Source: Planctomycetota bacterium (GTDB lineage: Bacteria; Planctomycetota; Phycisphaerae; WQYP01). From it: 50,686 bases of DNA. A program made the position numbers and the translations under genes. Below, one piece after another: positions 18,265 through 26,618 of this stretch. The notes under the pieces were generated by a model that was not told where the DNA came from, searched no databases, and saw only the letters and a program-made list of their open reading frames with translations. The stretch is from contig JAKAEB010000024.1 in NCBI GenBank assembly GCA_021818445.1, positions 1 through 50,686 on the forward strand, in the 5' to 3' direction. Positions within the stretch are counted from its first letter, which is position 1. Each line of letters opens with the position of its first letter.

Positions 18265-18789
18265 ATGCAGGAAGAGGAACTGATCAGAATCTTAATGAAG
18301 ACTCGGGTTGGCCTCTTGGGTTATATTCAAAGTATCGTGCGTAGTGCAGAATTGGCAGAAGACATTTTCCAGGATGTGTGTGTGATTGCCATTGAGAAAC
18401 GTGCTTCGTTGGCCGATCGGCAGAATGTTGCAGCGTGGCTGTACAAGTCGGCGCGATTTGAGGCGTTGAACCGCCTGCGGAAGCGTGCGAAGAAGGAACT
18501 GCTACTCAGCGATCATTTGCTGGACCTGCTGGATGCAGAGTTTCAGAAGGCGGACGATGAAAGTGCCAGCCATATCTTGTTCGATGCCATCCGCCATTGC
18601 GTGCAGCTTTTGTCTCCCAGCGCCCAGTTGCTTATCCAGTATCGCTACACGCGGGGAATGGATTATGCTCAAATTGCGGCCGAGGTGGGCAGGTCAAGCA
18701 ATAGCTTGTATGTGACATTTTGTCGAATTCACGCCTCGCTTGCACAATGCGTTGAAAAATACCGCAGGGAGGCGCGTGCCAATGGTTAG
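18265..18789 (+). CDS. ECF-type RNA polymerase sigma factor
   Basis: This is a 174-residue extracytoplasmic-function sigma factor, which redirects RNA polymerase to a specific promoter set. Region 2 is visible as LAEDIFQDVCVIAIEKR followed by NVAAWLYKSARFEALNRLRK; region 4 as LSPSAQLLIQYRYTRGMDYAQIAAEVGRSSNSLYV, with a helix-turn-helix. The ATG at 18265 follows a GGAG eleven bases upstream; the open frame before it has no sigma-like sequence. The 3' end overlaps the next gene by 8 bases, and that gene encodes a FecR-like membrane protein, so the pair should work as sigma and anti-sigma. It resembles the lineage-specific ECF group of Planctomycetes and Verrucomicrobia. Targets are unknown; nearby pseudopilin and PEP-CTERM genes are candidates. 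Confidence 0.92.
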   Translation: MQEEELIRILMKTRVGLLGYIQSIVRSAELAEDIFQDVCVIAIEKRASLADRQNVAAWLYKSARFEALNRLRKRAKKELLLSDHLLDLLDAEFQKADDESASHILFDAIRHCVQLLSPSAQLLIQYRYTRGMDYAQIAAEVGRSSNSLYVTFCRIHASLAQCVEKYRREARANG

Positions 18790-19747
18790 CGAAAATCCTA
18801 TGGATAAGGCAAACGAAAATATTCCGGAAGATTTTCTTCAGCTTGTGTGGAATTATTTTGAGGGGCCTGCAGATCCCCAGGTGGTGATGGAACTTAATCG
18901 CCAGATGATGGATTCGCCCACCAAGCGACGCTGGTTTCGGGAGTTCGCCCTGACCCGGGCCGCACTCATCGAAACCATGGGAAAATCGGCCGGCGGAACC
19001 GTCCCGACCGGTAGCGGAAATGGCCAACGGCTGGTACGCAAAACCGGCAGCAAGGGCAGCGCATTATTAAAAGCACCCATGCAGAGCCTGTGGCATCGGT
19101 TGAACGCACGACGGTTGGTGTTTCTGTCCGGGTTGCTGACGGTTGCTGCCGTCGCGGTTGTGGCAGCGACCGTTTTATTCATAACCCCGGGTCGCCATCT
19201 GCAACCCACCCCCGACACGGCGTTGCGGATACTTGCGTCGCACGATGCCCAATGGGCGGATGTCAATAAAACCGGAAAATCTGGCCAGGTACATTCGCGA
19301 GGAAATATATCGCTGGTCCACGGGTTGGCTGAGGTGACACTGGCGAACGGCGTAAATCTGGTTTTGCTCTCGCCAGTCACCCTGCGAGTCCATTCACCCA
19401 TCTATGTGACTTTGGTTTCCGGGCGATTGGTCGCCACCGTCCCGCACAAGGACATCGGCTTTACCGTCGCCACGACGCAGGGAGATATCACCGATCTCGG
19501 CACACAGTTTGGTGTTAAAGCGGGACCACAAAAACCCACCATTACCTGCGTCTTCAGGGGGTATGTGCGGGCCGCCATCAGAAATTCGGCCGGCCGGTTA
19601 CTCGCCAGCCGTGTGCTTGTGGCCCGTCAAGCGGCGCGCATGGAGTTGACAGAGACCCACGGCAGGCCGCGGGCCGTGTTGTCGCTCATTCCCCCTCCGC
19701 CACTCGGTTTCATCACGCCCGAAAACCTTAAAAGTGCCATCAGATAG
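18782..19747 (+). CDS. FecR-domain transmembrane anti-sigma factor
   Basis: The 321-residue protein has a cytoplasmic N-terminal part with an anti-sigma-like start (ENIPEDFLQLVWNYFEG, residues 14-30), one transmembrane helix around residues 118-140 (LTVAAVAVVAATVLFI) and a periplasmic FecR domain (about residues 170-275, with LANGVNLVLLSPVTLRVHSP and TTQGDITDLGTQFGVK). It probably holds the upstream sigma factor at the membrane until a periplasmic signal arrives. ATG 18782 has a GGAGG site about nine bases upstream and overlaps the sigma gene. Many planctomycete FecR proteins carry an additional C-terminal lectin-like domain; this one ends soon after FecR. What it senses is not evident. Confidence 0.88.
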   Translation: MVSENPMDKANENIPEDFLQLVWNYFEGPADPQVVMELNRQMMDSPTKRRWFREFALTRAALIETMGKSAGGTVPTGSGNGQRLVRKTGSKGSALLKAPMQSLWHRLNARRLVFLSGLLTVAAVAVVAATVLFITPGRHLQPTPDTALRILASHDAQWADVNKTGKSGQVHSRGNISLVHGLAEVTLANGVNLVLLSPVTLRVHSPIYVTLVSGRLVATVPHKDIGFTVATTQGDITDLGTQFGVKAGPQKPTITCVFRGYVRAAIRNSAGRLLASRVLVARQAARMELTETHGRPRAVLSLIPPPPLGFITPENLKSAIR

Positions 19748-19977
19748 GCGGCTCGCCGAGCCATGACGTTGCCCCGCCAATGCACCGTTTTGCGGTCACC
19801 CACTGCGTATTGTGCCTGTGCATCGCCGGTGTGGCCGCGTGGCTTGTGCACGCTCGTTTTAACGCTTGGGCTTCAGACCCGGTCGCACCCCAGACCCGTC
19901 GGCAGAAGTCCAGCGGCCTGCCGATAAAACCGCTCAATGCCCAACAGAGACCGCGAAAAGAAACCCCGCCGCACATT
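19748..19977. other. Gene-free stretch after the FecR gene
   Basis: The interval 19748-20240 holds no convincing gene. A five-base-pair hairpin (19750-19754 with 19758-19762) follows the FecR stop but lacks a T run. A 75-codon open frame at 19780-20007 runs into the conserved motif and has no ribosome site. The remainder is the upstream region of the pseudopilin gene. Confidence 0.4.
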
Positions 19978-20018
19978 GCGCTTATTATAAAAATTTTTAC
20001 GCCGTAGCTAGTGGTAAT
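19978..20018 (+). promoter_or_regulatory. Copy 2 of a 41-base conserved upstream motif
   Basis: It matches the copy at 12026-12066 at 36 of 41 positions; differences are one at position 5 and four clustered in positions 25-29, between the A/T palindrome and GCTAGTGGTAAT. It ends 222 bases before the ATG at 20241, nearly the same spacing as copy 1. The presumed leader folds into a long hairpin (20059-20065 with 20080-20086, extended by 20047-20051 with 20090-20094). A similar but weaker arrangement may occur at 22651-22673. Confidence 0.6.
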
Positions 20019-20240
20019 GCCTGTTATTAAGTTTTATAATCAGGGCGTCTGGTGTGACTGCCAAGTCACAAGTCTTACGCTTGGCATTGCAGACACTGGT
20101 CGGTGTGCGGACAGCGATGATGGTTGTGGCAGCCGATGGAGAGTCGCGGAGATTGTGATATTGCGCCGGTGTGGACGGCGAGTTAGGCCCCAGCGGGGCG
20201 GGATTTGGCCTCGTGGACAAATACTTTAGGAGCTTTGTTT

Positions 20241-21299
20241 ATGATTGCTGATCGACGATTCAAGTCACCAGTAGGCGTTCACCGCAAGGGTTTCACTCTT
20301 GTGGAACTGCTGGTTGTTATTTCAATCATCGCGCTGCTCATTGCCATATTATTGCCGGCGTTGGCGAAGGCAAAAGCCCAAGCGGTAAGCGTCGGGTGCG
20401 CGGCCAACTTGCATTCCATCGGACAAATGCTGGCTGAATACGAAACGTCCTTCAACGATTCTATACCGTTTGGCATTTACGACGACCCGAACTTGTACCC
20501 CGGAAATCCCGATGGGGCACACCCCAGCTACTGGCTGCCGTCGCCGGTTGGCTGGGCAACATTGCTTTACAGTTATAACTCCGGCCACTCAATGCAACTT
20601 ATGTGCGACCCGGCCGATACGGCGTGGGGTGGGACGGGGCCTGCAATGGATGTCAATTCATGGTCGGAGCAGTTTCTAAAGACATTTGTCTGCCCGGCCA
20701 CAATTGTTCCAGATGTACCGTTCACTGGGTGGGAGGTTAATGGGGTGGAAGTGGTTGGGAATTTTGGTAGTACTTACTCCGCCAATCCCAATTTCTTCCT
20801 TTACTACGGCACCCCCACGACGGGTTCTACAAAGCTGGACACCTGCTTTAAGGCCTCCAATGTTCAAACCCCTGCCGAAAGCCTTGCCGTTGGCGACGCG
20901 ACACAATCGACGGATGGCGCGGGGTATTTCTCGAATGAGACCTTTGGATGGTGGGCACAAAACAGCACCATGAGTAATATTGGCTGGGACCCGATCATGG
21001 CGGGGGATTATAGGTACCCAACATTTATGATACCGTCAGACGGGCTTTTCGGTGGCACCGATTCGCAACTCGACAACAACGGCAGTGGATGGGAAACCGA
21101 GCTGAGATTCCGCCACGGCCAAGACGGTGACGCGCTCGGCTGGGCCAATGCCCTCTATTTTGACGGCCATGTGTCGGAAGTAGTAGCCAATTCCCTGCCG
21201 GCCGGGATGTCTCCGAGTCCGGCCAGCGAGGGCAGCGAGGATAATACCTTGCGAATTCTCAACGTTGTGAACCCGCAGCTCCCTTACGGATTTAATTGA
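20241..21299 (+). CDS. Pseudopilin-like secreted protein 1 (DUF1559-like)
   Basis: This 352-residue protein carries a type IV prepilin leader: [20 protein letters not shown], cleavable between Gly and Phe, with Glu at +5. The hydrophobic helix is followed by a large Trp/Gly/Asn-rich extracellular domain. Near the C-terminus is YFDGHVSEV, part of the planctomycete prepilin-associated H-X9-DG motif, but the spacing from the preceding His (RHGQDG) is about 15 residues rather than nine, so the motif is expanded. ATG 20241 has a TAGGAG site eight bases upstream. The gene has its own strong terminator at 21345. Such proteins are abundant in this phylum and of unknown role; its placement after a sigma/anti-sigma pair and within a glycoside hydrolase locus suggests a substrate-contact or surface role. 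Confidence 0.88.
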   Translation: MIADRRFKSPVGVHRKGFTLVELLVVISIIALLIAILLPALAKAKAQAVSVGCAANLHSIGQMLAEYETSFNDSIPFGIYDDPNLYPGNPDGAHPSYWLPSPVGWATLLYSYNSGHSMQLMCDPADTAWGGTGPAMDVNSWSEQFLKTFVCPATIVPDVPFTGWEVNGVEVVGNFGSTYSANPNFFLYYGTPTTGSTKLDTCFKASNVQTPAESLAVGDATQSTDGAGYFSNETFGWWAQNSTMSNIGWDPIMAGDYRYPTFMIPSDGLFGGTDSQLDNNGSGWETELRFRHGQDGDALGWANALYFDGHVSEVVANSLPAGMSPSPASEGSEDNTLRILNVVNPQLPYGFN

Positions 21300-21672
21300 T
21301 AGCGGCAGCTCGGCCAAGCTGGCCGCAATGAAAACGATTTTGCCGCTCGGCGGGTGAAAGCCCGCCGAGCTTTTTTGTTCGCGTTCCCTACGATGCCTTA
21401 CCGAAAGCTACCCACAGGGGGAGGCGAGCACCACTCAAGGGCCAAAGGCGGGATAAAACTCCGGTAAGCCACTCCAACCGGCAACCAGCAATTGCCCCGG
21501 TTCATACACCACTCGTACTGAAGTTAGATATCCAACTGCATGCCCGCCAATGGCCGAGACCGAATGTGGCTTCAAACGGTGCCCGGACCGCGTTAAAATC
21601 TTAAAAATAATCTTGCGAAATGATGTATCCGGAGTTACACTTCAAGAGCATAATCTGTTGGGAGTGTATACG
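21300..21672. other. Intergenic region with terminator and palindrome
   Basis: Beyond the terminator at 21345-21376 this stretch contains an imperfect 16-base palindrome at 21522-21537 centred on GATATC (seven of eight pairs match), about 135 bases upstream of the next ATG. It could be an operator or chance. No gene is supported. Confidence 0.35.
21345..21376 (+). terminator. Strong rho-independent terminator
   Basis: A perfect 10-base-pair GC-rich stem (21345-21354 with 21361-21370), six-base loop and six T residues lie 46 bases after the stop of the pseudopilin gene. It separates that gene from the next pseudopilin gene. Confidence 0.93.
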
Positions 21673-22536
21673 ATGTCAGGCGGGGTTCCCACCAAGGGGC
21701 GGCGCGGTGCATTCACCCTGATTGAATTGACGGTTGTATTGGCGGCCGTTGCCGTCCTTGTTGCCTTGCTTCTGTCGGCCCTCGGCCGGGCCAGGTCGGT
21801 AGCCCAGATGGCACTCTGCGCTTCAAATCTGCAGCAGATGGGGGTCGCAACCCAAATGTACCTCGATGCGTGGAATTGCTATCCCGGCAACGCCGCGACT
21901 TTGGCCAACGGGGAAAGTTTTTCCATCTGGCAGCCCCGCTTGATGCTGTTTATGGCCAACAACCCGGCCGTTTTCTACTGCCCGGCCGAGCCTATTTCGG
22001 AGGAATGGTGGAACACCTTTGCGTCAGCCCAGAACAGCAAGGGCGTGTCGGTTTATGCGTCGTCCGAAGAGATGGGTTATGGATATTTACCGGGGGAGGA
22101 ATTATTAAATATTCCCCAATACTCCGCCGATGGTGAATATGCTAATTTTTCATATGGATACAACGTCTGGGGCACCGAGATTGGTACACATCGGCAACTC
22201 GGGCTTGGCACGGGAACCTATCTGGTTGGAAAAGCGCACAACGCCCAACCAATCGCATCAGAAGTCGTTGATCCCGAGGATATGATTGAGATAACGGATC
22301 GGGAATATTATGCCAAGCCGCAATACCCCTACGCCTACGAGGTGTGGCCTTCAAGACCGGATTTAAATCCTCCGTCAGATGTGCATGACGGCTGTTCCAA
22401 TACGCTCTTCTGCGATGGCCATGTTGCAACGATCACGCAAACCCGGCTTACCGTGTTGAAGCGTGGCCAAAACCCCGATGCGATCGCAAACAATATGATG
22501 TGGAATATTGACCACCAATACCATAAGCCTTTCTGA
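21673..22536 (+). CDS. Pseudopilin-like secreted protein 2
   Basis: This is a 287-residue protein with a prepilin-type N-terminus GAFTLIELTVVLAAVAVLVA. The residue before the expected cleavage point is Ala rather than Gly, which prepilin peptidases tolerate less well. The C-terminal domain includes [16 protein letters not shown], the H-X9-DG motif in VHDGCSNTLFCDGHV with exact nine-residue spacing, and the tail [17 protein letters not shown] 21673 has a GGAG site nine bases upstream. It is a clear paralogue of the gene at 22833, sharing the [33 protein letters not shown] and DHQYH blocks. Role unknown; likely exported and processed by a prepilin peptidase encoded elsewhere. Confidence 0.88.
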   Translation: MSGGVPTKGRRGAFTLIELTVVLAAVAVLVALLLSALGRARSVAQMALCASNLQQMGVATQMYLDAWNCYPGNAATLANGESFSIWQPRLMLFMANNPAVFYCPAEPISEEWWNTFASAQNSKGVSVYASSEEMGYGYLPGEELLNIPQYSADGEYANFSYGYNVWGTEIGTHRQLGLGTGTYLVGKAHNAQPIASEVVDPEDMIEITDREYYAKPQYPYAYEVWPSRPDLNPPSDVHDGCSNTLFCDGHVATITQTRLTVLKRGQNPDAIANNMMWNIDHQYHKPF

Positions 22537-22832
22537 CCTACGCCGCACAAATATTCGCCCGTTACACCTGCTTTTTTACATATTGGCCAAGCCCGCCCGC
22601 GTGAAAATTTTAACTGAATCTGCCAAACAAACTTCCGTCGGTCGTTAAGATTTTAACATTCTGCAACGGTAAGAAGTGGTGGCGGACTAGCCCTGATTCG
22701 CACAGGTATTACAACCGTGCGGACTCGCGGCATTCAACCAGGGTGCACGAGCTGGGAGTTTCTAACACCGAGGCTGCGCCGCTGGATCGTATCTGGCTCC
22801 CTTCCGCTTGGTTTAACTTGTGAGGTCGACCC

Positions 22833-23684
22833 ATGCCTGAAAACACTAAACCCGGTAGACGCCGCGGATTCACTCTTGTGGAGCTATTGGTTGTTATTTC
22901 GATAATCGCCCTGCTCATCGCCCTTCTGCTACCCGCCTTGAGCAAGGCCCGGGCGTTGGCTAACGCGGTCGTTTGTGAATCAAATCTTCGGCAAATGGGC
23001 ATCGCGAGCCAAATGTATATTTCGCAATGGAAGGAATACCCCGGCAATGCGGTGACGCTGTCCAGCGGCCAGAACTTTTCCATCTGGCAATCCAGGCTGA
23101 TGATTTACATGTCTAATAACCCGGCAGTTTTCTACTGCCCAGCCGAGCCGATATCGGAGAATTGGTGGAATACCTATGTATCAACGCCCCCAATCACCGG
23201 AGACCCGTTCTATGCCAGCGCCGCCGACCTGGGTTTTGGCTATAAAATTGGCGAGCAACTGCTTTACATTCCAGCAATCGGTGCCAATGGGCTGCTTCAG
23301 AATTTTTCCTATGGCTACAACGTCTGGGGCGTGCAACACGGAGGATTTCCAGAGCTAGGCTTGGGTACCGGTCCATACTATCAATACCAAAACCAACCGG
23401 CCGCGTCCGCCGTCGTCGACCCCACACAGATGATTGAAATTACCGACCGGCAATATATGGTGCACCCTCTGTACAATTACGTCTATGAGGTTTGGCCATC
23501 AGAGCCACAGTACAATCCACCGTCTAATGTGCATGCGGGTGATTCCAATGTTCTATTCTGTGACGGGCATGTATCGCCATATCCCGAGACGGCCTTGGTG
23601 GATATAACCAGAGGCCAAAGCACCAGTGCCGTTAAGATGAACATGATGTGGAATATCGATCACCAGTATCATCTGCCGTTTTAG
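22833..23684 (+). CDS. Pseudopilin-like secreted protein 3
   Basis: This 283-residue protein has a canonical prepilin leader [20 protein letters not shown], then an extracellular domain closely matching the previous gene. It carries [16 protein letters not shown], the H-X9-DG motif in [15 protein letters not shown] and the tail [19 protein letters not shown] site lies eight bases before ATG 22833. The 296 bases before it contain a possible third promoter-like element (TTTTAAC at 22651, GGTAAG at 22668) and a small hairpin (22699-22703 with 22717-22721). The strict conservation of the C-terminal tail between the two copies, despite divergence elsewhere, suggests that it is functionally important, perhaps in assembly or sorting. 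Confidence 0.9.
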   Translation: MPENTKPGRRRGFTLVELLVVISIIALLIALLLPALSKARALANAVVCESNLRQMGIASQMYISQWKEYPGNAVTLSSGQNFSIWQSRLMIYMSNNPAVFYCPAEPISENWWNTYVSTPPITGDPFYASAADLGFGYKIGEQLLYIPAIGANGLLQNFSYGYNVWGVQHGGFPELGLGTGPYYQYQNQPAASAVVDPTQMIEITDRQYMVHPLYNYVYEVWPSEPQYNPPSNVHAGDSNVLFCDGHVSPYPETALVDITRGQSTSAVKMNMMWNIDHQYHLPF

Positions 23685-23794
23685 GTGTGGGCGGTGTGGT
23701 ACCAAATTCCGGGGATTTCAGACCGGTGCGGTGTATTATAGAGTTTGTTGAGCAGTGATGCTTTTCCTTCTCCTTTTTACAGGTGGTGAATTCA

Positions 23795-24376
23795 ATGCAT
23801 AAATATTGGTTGCGGTTGGTACCGGTTCTTTTCGTTTCACTGGCTTTCAGCTTTGGCGGATGCAGCCAGATGCCTGCCAATTCGCTATCGTGGCACAAAA
23901 AGTTACATCACATACTGCCCCTGTACGGCGATCGCAATTGGATCGCGATTGTAGATTCCGCATACCCCGATCAAAGCCGCGCTGGTGTTGAGACGATCGT
24001 CACGCATCAGAGCATGTACAAGGTGCTTAAATATGTTCTTGCGGCGGTCGCCAAGGCACCCAACATCCGGGCCGAGGCCTATACCGACCGCGAGCTACAA
24101 TTTGTCACCAATACCCAGGCACCCGGCATCGGAGCCTACCGCAAGGAAATCGACAGCATTCTCATGGCGGCTGGTGTTCCCCATCACCAGCGTATGCATA
24201 TCAAAAGCATTCATCTGCTCAATGAGAAGGGGAAAATTTATAAAATCCTGATTCTGAAGACGAACCTGACTATGGCCTACACCTCGGTATTTTTGCACCT
24301 TAAGTGTGGATACTGGACCAACGCCGATGAGCGAGAACTGCGAAAAGTTATGGCCCAGGCCAAAGCCGGCAAATAA
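23795..24376 (+). CDS. RbsD/FucU-like predicted lipoprotein
   Basis: The 193-residue product has a signal peptide with lipobox FGGC (Cys23), then a domain that resembles RbsD/FucU proteins, the pyranase/mutarotase family that interconverts ring or anomeric forms of ribose or fucose. Matching features are LPLYGDRNWIAIVDSAYP near the start and the helical and strand order after it, ending with TSVFLHLKCGYW. The catalytic His normally found near the first strand is not obvious: the sequence reads GDRNW. ATG 23795 has AGGTGG upstream and is preferred to GTG 23783. A membrane-anchored, extracytoplasmic member is unusual, since RbsD and FucU act in the cytoplasm. Its position among hemicellulose enzymes fits handling of released sugars such as fucose. 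Family call is moderate. Confidence 0.7.
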   Translation: MHKYWLRLVPVLFVSLAFSFGGCSQMPANSLSWHKKLHHILPLYGDRNWIAIVDSAYPDQSRAGVETIVTHQSMYKVLKYVLAAVAKAPNIRAEAYTDRELQFVTNTQAPGIGAYRKEIDSILMAAGVPHHQRMHIKSIHLLNEKGKIYKILILKTNLTMAYTSVFLHLKCGYWTNADERELRKVMAQAKAGK

Positions 24377-24539
24377 ATCGTCTGCTGAAGACCGCTACGA
24401 AATAAGCCCCGCACTGCTGCTGCAGGTGGTCATCTGGTCTGTGAGATATAGTTCAACACCGAGGCTGACGTCGCATGACACATGACTCGACAGGCTCTGC
24501 GAACTATGAGGGTGATATCGCCTCCGAAAGGAGTTATGC

Positions 24540-25568
24540 GTGAGTGTACCTCGCGGGATTTTATTTTCCGCCAAATCGTTCTGGCTGGCAGCTTTCGCCA
24601 TGCTGATTGCAGCGGCGGCTGTTCTGTGTACGGCACCCCGCGGAAGTAAAGCCGCACCGGTCGGGCGGAGCATACTCAAGCCGGCGCTCGCCGCGCTCCA
24701 CTCTTACAGCTATGTCGGCAAACAGCAATTGATATTGCAGCCGGGAAAACAGGTGCAACTGATCAACCACCGGGGCGCTGGATGCCTGACTTACATGTGG
24801 TTTGCGGGTGGCTGGAAAGGGTTTGATCACACAGTTATTCGAATATACATCAATGGTTCAATCACGCCCTGCATAAGCATGCAGTTGGGTATGGGCCACG
24901 GCATGGGCTACCGGGTGGCCAAGCCATGGGGAGTGGGGACAATCGGCCAGACCGGCATCCCCTCGGGCGTGTATGACACGTACCAGATTCCATACCAGAC
25001 ATCGATTCGAGTAACCGCCCAGCTTGCTCCCGCCGTGAAGAAAACACCCCTCTTCTGGTGGATCATCCATGGAACCGACGGCATGAGGGTTCACCTTCAC
25101 GGCGTTACGCTTCCCACCAATGCCCGGCTGTGTCTCTACAAAAAGGTAAACATACACGAAAAACCCCTCCAGTTTTTCACATTGTGCAGCGTCCGTGGCC
25201 CCGGCGAACTATTTGCCGTCGACATGAAGGGCGCAAGCCAAGGTAATTTCAATTACATGGAGGGATGTATGCGGGTGTTTATCAATCGATTAAAAACACC
25301 CGAATTTCTCTCCAGTGGCCTGGAGGATTTCTTTACTGGTACCGGCTATTTCAATTGGGGCATTTTTCATACACCTGTAGGCGGCTGCACCTATATCAAC
25401 AATCAATCCCACGCCTTTTCCGCCTACCGTTTTTTTACACGCGATCCATTCTTTTTTCAGCACGGCATGAAACTGGTCTGCCGGGATGGCGAGCGATTGG
25501 GCGGGTATTTGTATTACAACCCGCAACCCGCCGTTTACACCACGTATACCTGGGTCTATCGCTGGTGA
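24540..25568 (+). CDS. DUF2961/GH172 family protein, copy 1
   Basis: This 342-residue protein belongs to the DUF2961 family, now partly characterised as GH172, whose members act on alpha-fructofuranosides or alpha-arabinofuranosides. The paired catalytic Glu positions are visible as Glu241 (YMEGCMRVF) and Glu262 (SSGLEDFF), 21 apart, the same spacing known for characterised members. The C-terminal FSAYRFFTRDPFFF block is also typical. A hydrophobic N-terminal segment (residues 10-30) is a signal peptide or anchor. GTG 24540 follows AAAGGAG by seven bases; an overlapping ATG at 24536 is in another frame. The paralogue is next, 38 bases downstream. Target could be arabinose side chains on hemicellulose; substrate is not provable from sequence. 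Confidence 0.85.
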   Translation: MSVPRGILFSAKSFWLAAFAMLIAAAAVLCTAPRGSKAAPVGRSILKPALAALHSYSYVGKQQLILQPGKQVQLINHRGAGCLTYMWFAGGWKGFDHTVIRIYINGSITPCISMQLGMGHGMGYRVAKPWGVGTIGQTGIPSGVYDTYQIPYQTSIRVTAQLAPAVKKTPLFWWIIHGTDGMRVHLHGVTLPTNARLCLYKKVNIHEKPLQFFTLCSVRGPGELFAVDMKGASQGNFNYMEGCMRVFINRLKTPEFLSSGLEDFFTGTGYFNWGIFHTPVGGCTYINNQSHAFSAYRFFTRDPFFFQHGMKLVCRDGERLGGYLYYNPQPAVYTTYTWVYRW

Positions 25569-25606
25569 TGGACTTTTTATTGTATTTTTATTAATGGGAT
25601 TTTATT

Positions 25607-26587
25607 ATGCCAACTCGACGTGAATTGCTGGCGGCCACAGGCCTGGGAGCATTGGGTCTCTCCGGGGTCGGTTCGGTCATCGCCCAGAGTACCCCGCCCG
25701 GGCGCGGAGTCACAACGTTCAGCACTGCCCAAAAACAGGTGAACGTTTTATCGTCCGACAAAGAGGCCGTACTCTTTGAAAGAAAAGGGCCCGGTTGCAT
25801 AACCCATCAATGGTTTGGTGGAAACTGGCCACACTACAACCAGACACGTGTCCGCTTTTATGTTGACGGCGAAGCCACCCCGTCCATCGACATGGAATAT
25901 GGCCTCGGCCATGGCGTGGGCTTTGATGATTCCACCGCCCCATGGGGGGTGCGGCAGATGGGTATGACGGGGCACACCGGCGGCTTTTACAACACCTTCC
26001 ACATCCCGTTTGGCCAATCAATCCGCATCACCGGGCAGTTGGCTCCGGGGGTCGATGGTCATCCCGATTGCTGGTGGATTATTCGCGGTACCGTCGGCGT
26101 GCCGGTTCAGATTGCTGGTATTACTCTGCCACCGGAAGCGCGGCTTAAGCTCCATCGCCGGGTGAATGTGAGGATACCCCGCCTGCAGGAATTTGATCTA
26201 ATCAATACCCCGTCGGCCGGGGCCATGCTTCTGGTGACGATGAAGGCCAGCAGCCCGAATTGGAATTTCATGGAAGGATGCATGCGGGCCTACTTTGCAG
26301 GCAGCCAAACGGCCGAATATTTATCTTCGGGCCTGGAGGACTATTTCTGTGGCACCTACTATTTCGCAAGTGGAATTTATCACACGCCGATCTCCGGTCT
26401 GACGCATAGGGCCAAACGGGGCGAGGCGCACCAATTTTCCGCCTACCGATTCCATGATACCGATCCCCTGTTTTTCCCGAACGGGTTTCGGATGACCGCC
26501 CGCTGCGGGGAAAAATTGCGCGGTATGGTATTTGGGAATCCGCAGGAAACAACATACACTACCTACGCTTGGGCGTACGAATGGTAA
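25607..26587 (+). CDS. DUF2961/GH172 family protein, copy 2, Tat-exported
   Basis: This 326-residue paralogue shares the same blocks as the preceding gene: HQWFGGNW, GLGHGVGFDD, a WW-containing strand, FMEGCMRAYF with Glu223, SSGLEDYFCGTYYF with Glu244 (again 21 apart) and FSAYRFHDTDPLFF. Its N-terminus is PTRRELLAATGLGALGL, a twin-arginine signal, unlike the Sec-like start of copy 1. No strong ribosome site precedes the ATG, only GGGA eight bases upstream, so it may depend on coupling with copy 1, whose stop lies 38 bases before. GH172 enzymes work as oligomers, so the two products could form a mixed complex if their export routes meet. Substrate is inferred only from context. Confidence 0.86.
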   Translation: MPTRRELLAATGLGALGLSGVGSVIAQSTPPGRGVTTFSTAQKQVNVLSSDKEAVLFERKGPGCITHQWFGGNWPHYNQTRVRFYVDGEATPSIDMEYGLGHGVGFDDSTAPWGVRQMGMTGHTGGFYNTFHIPFGQSIRITGQLAPGVDGHPDCWWIIRGTVGVPVQIAGITLPPEARLKLHRRVNVRIPRLQEFDLINTPSAGAMLLVTMKASSPNWNFMEGCMRAYFAGSQTAEYLSSGLEDYFCGTYYFASGIYHTPISGLTHRAKRGEAHQFSAYRFHDTDPLFFPNGFRMTARCGEKLRGMVFGNPQETTYTTYAWAYEW

Positions 26588-26618
26588 TGTTTTCCTGATT
26601 TTCCGGCGGGGTAGTTGC

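Noticed and set aside
19780..20007. A 75-codon open frame with a hydrophobic start
   Set aside because: It has no ribosome site and runs through the conserved 41-base motif, which is better explained as regulatory DNA.
22651..22673. Third copy of the conserved upstream motif
   Set aside because: Only TTTTAAC and GGTAAG resemble the two good copies and the spacing differs by two bases, so it was not listed as a feature.
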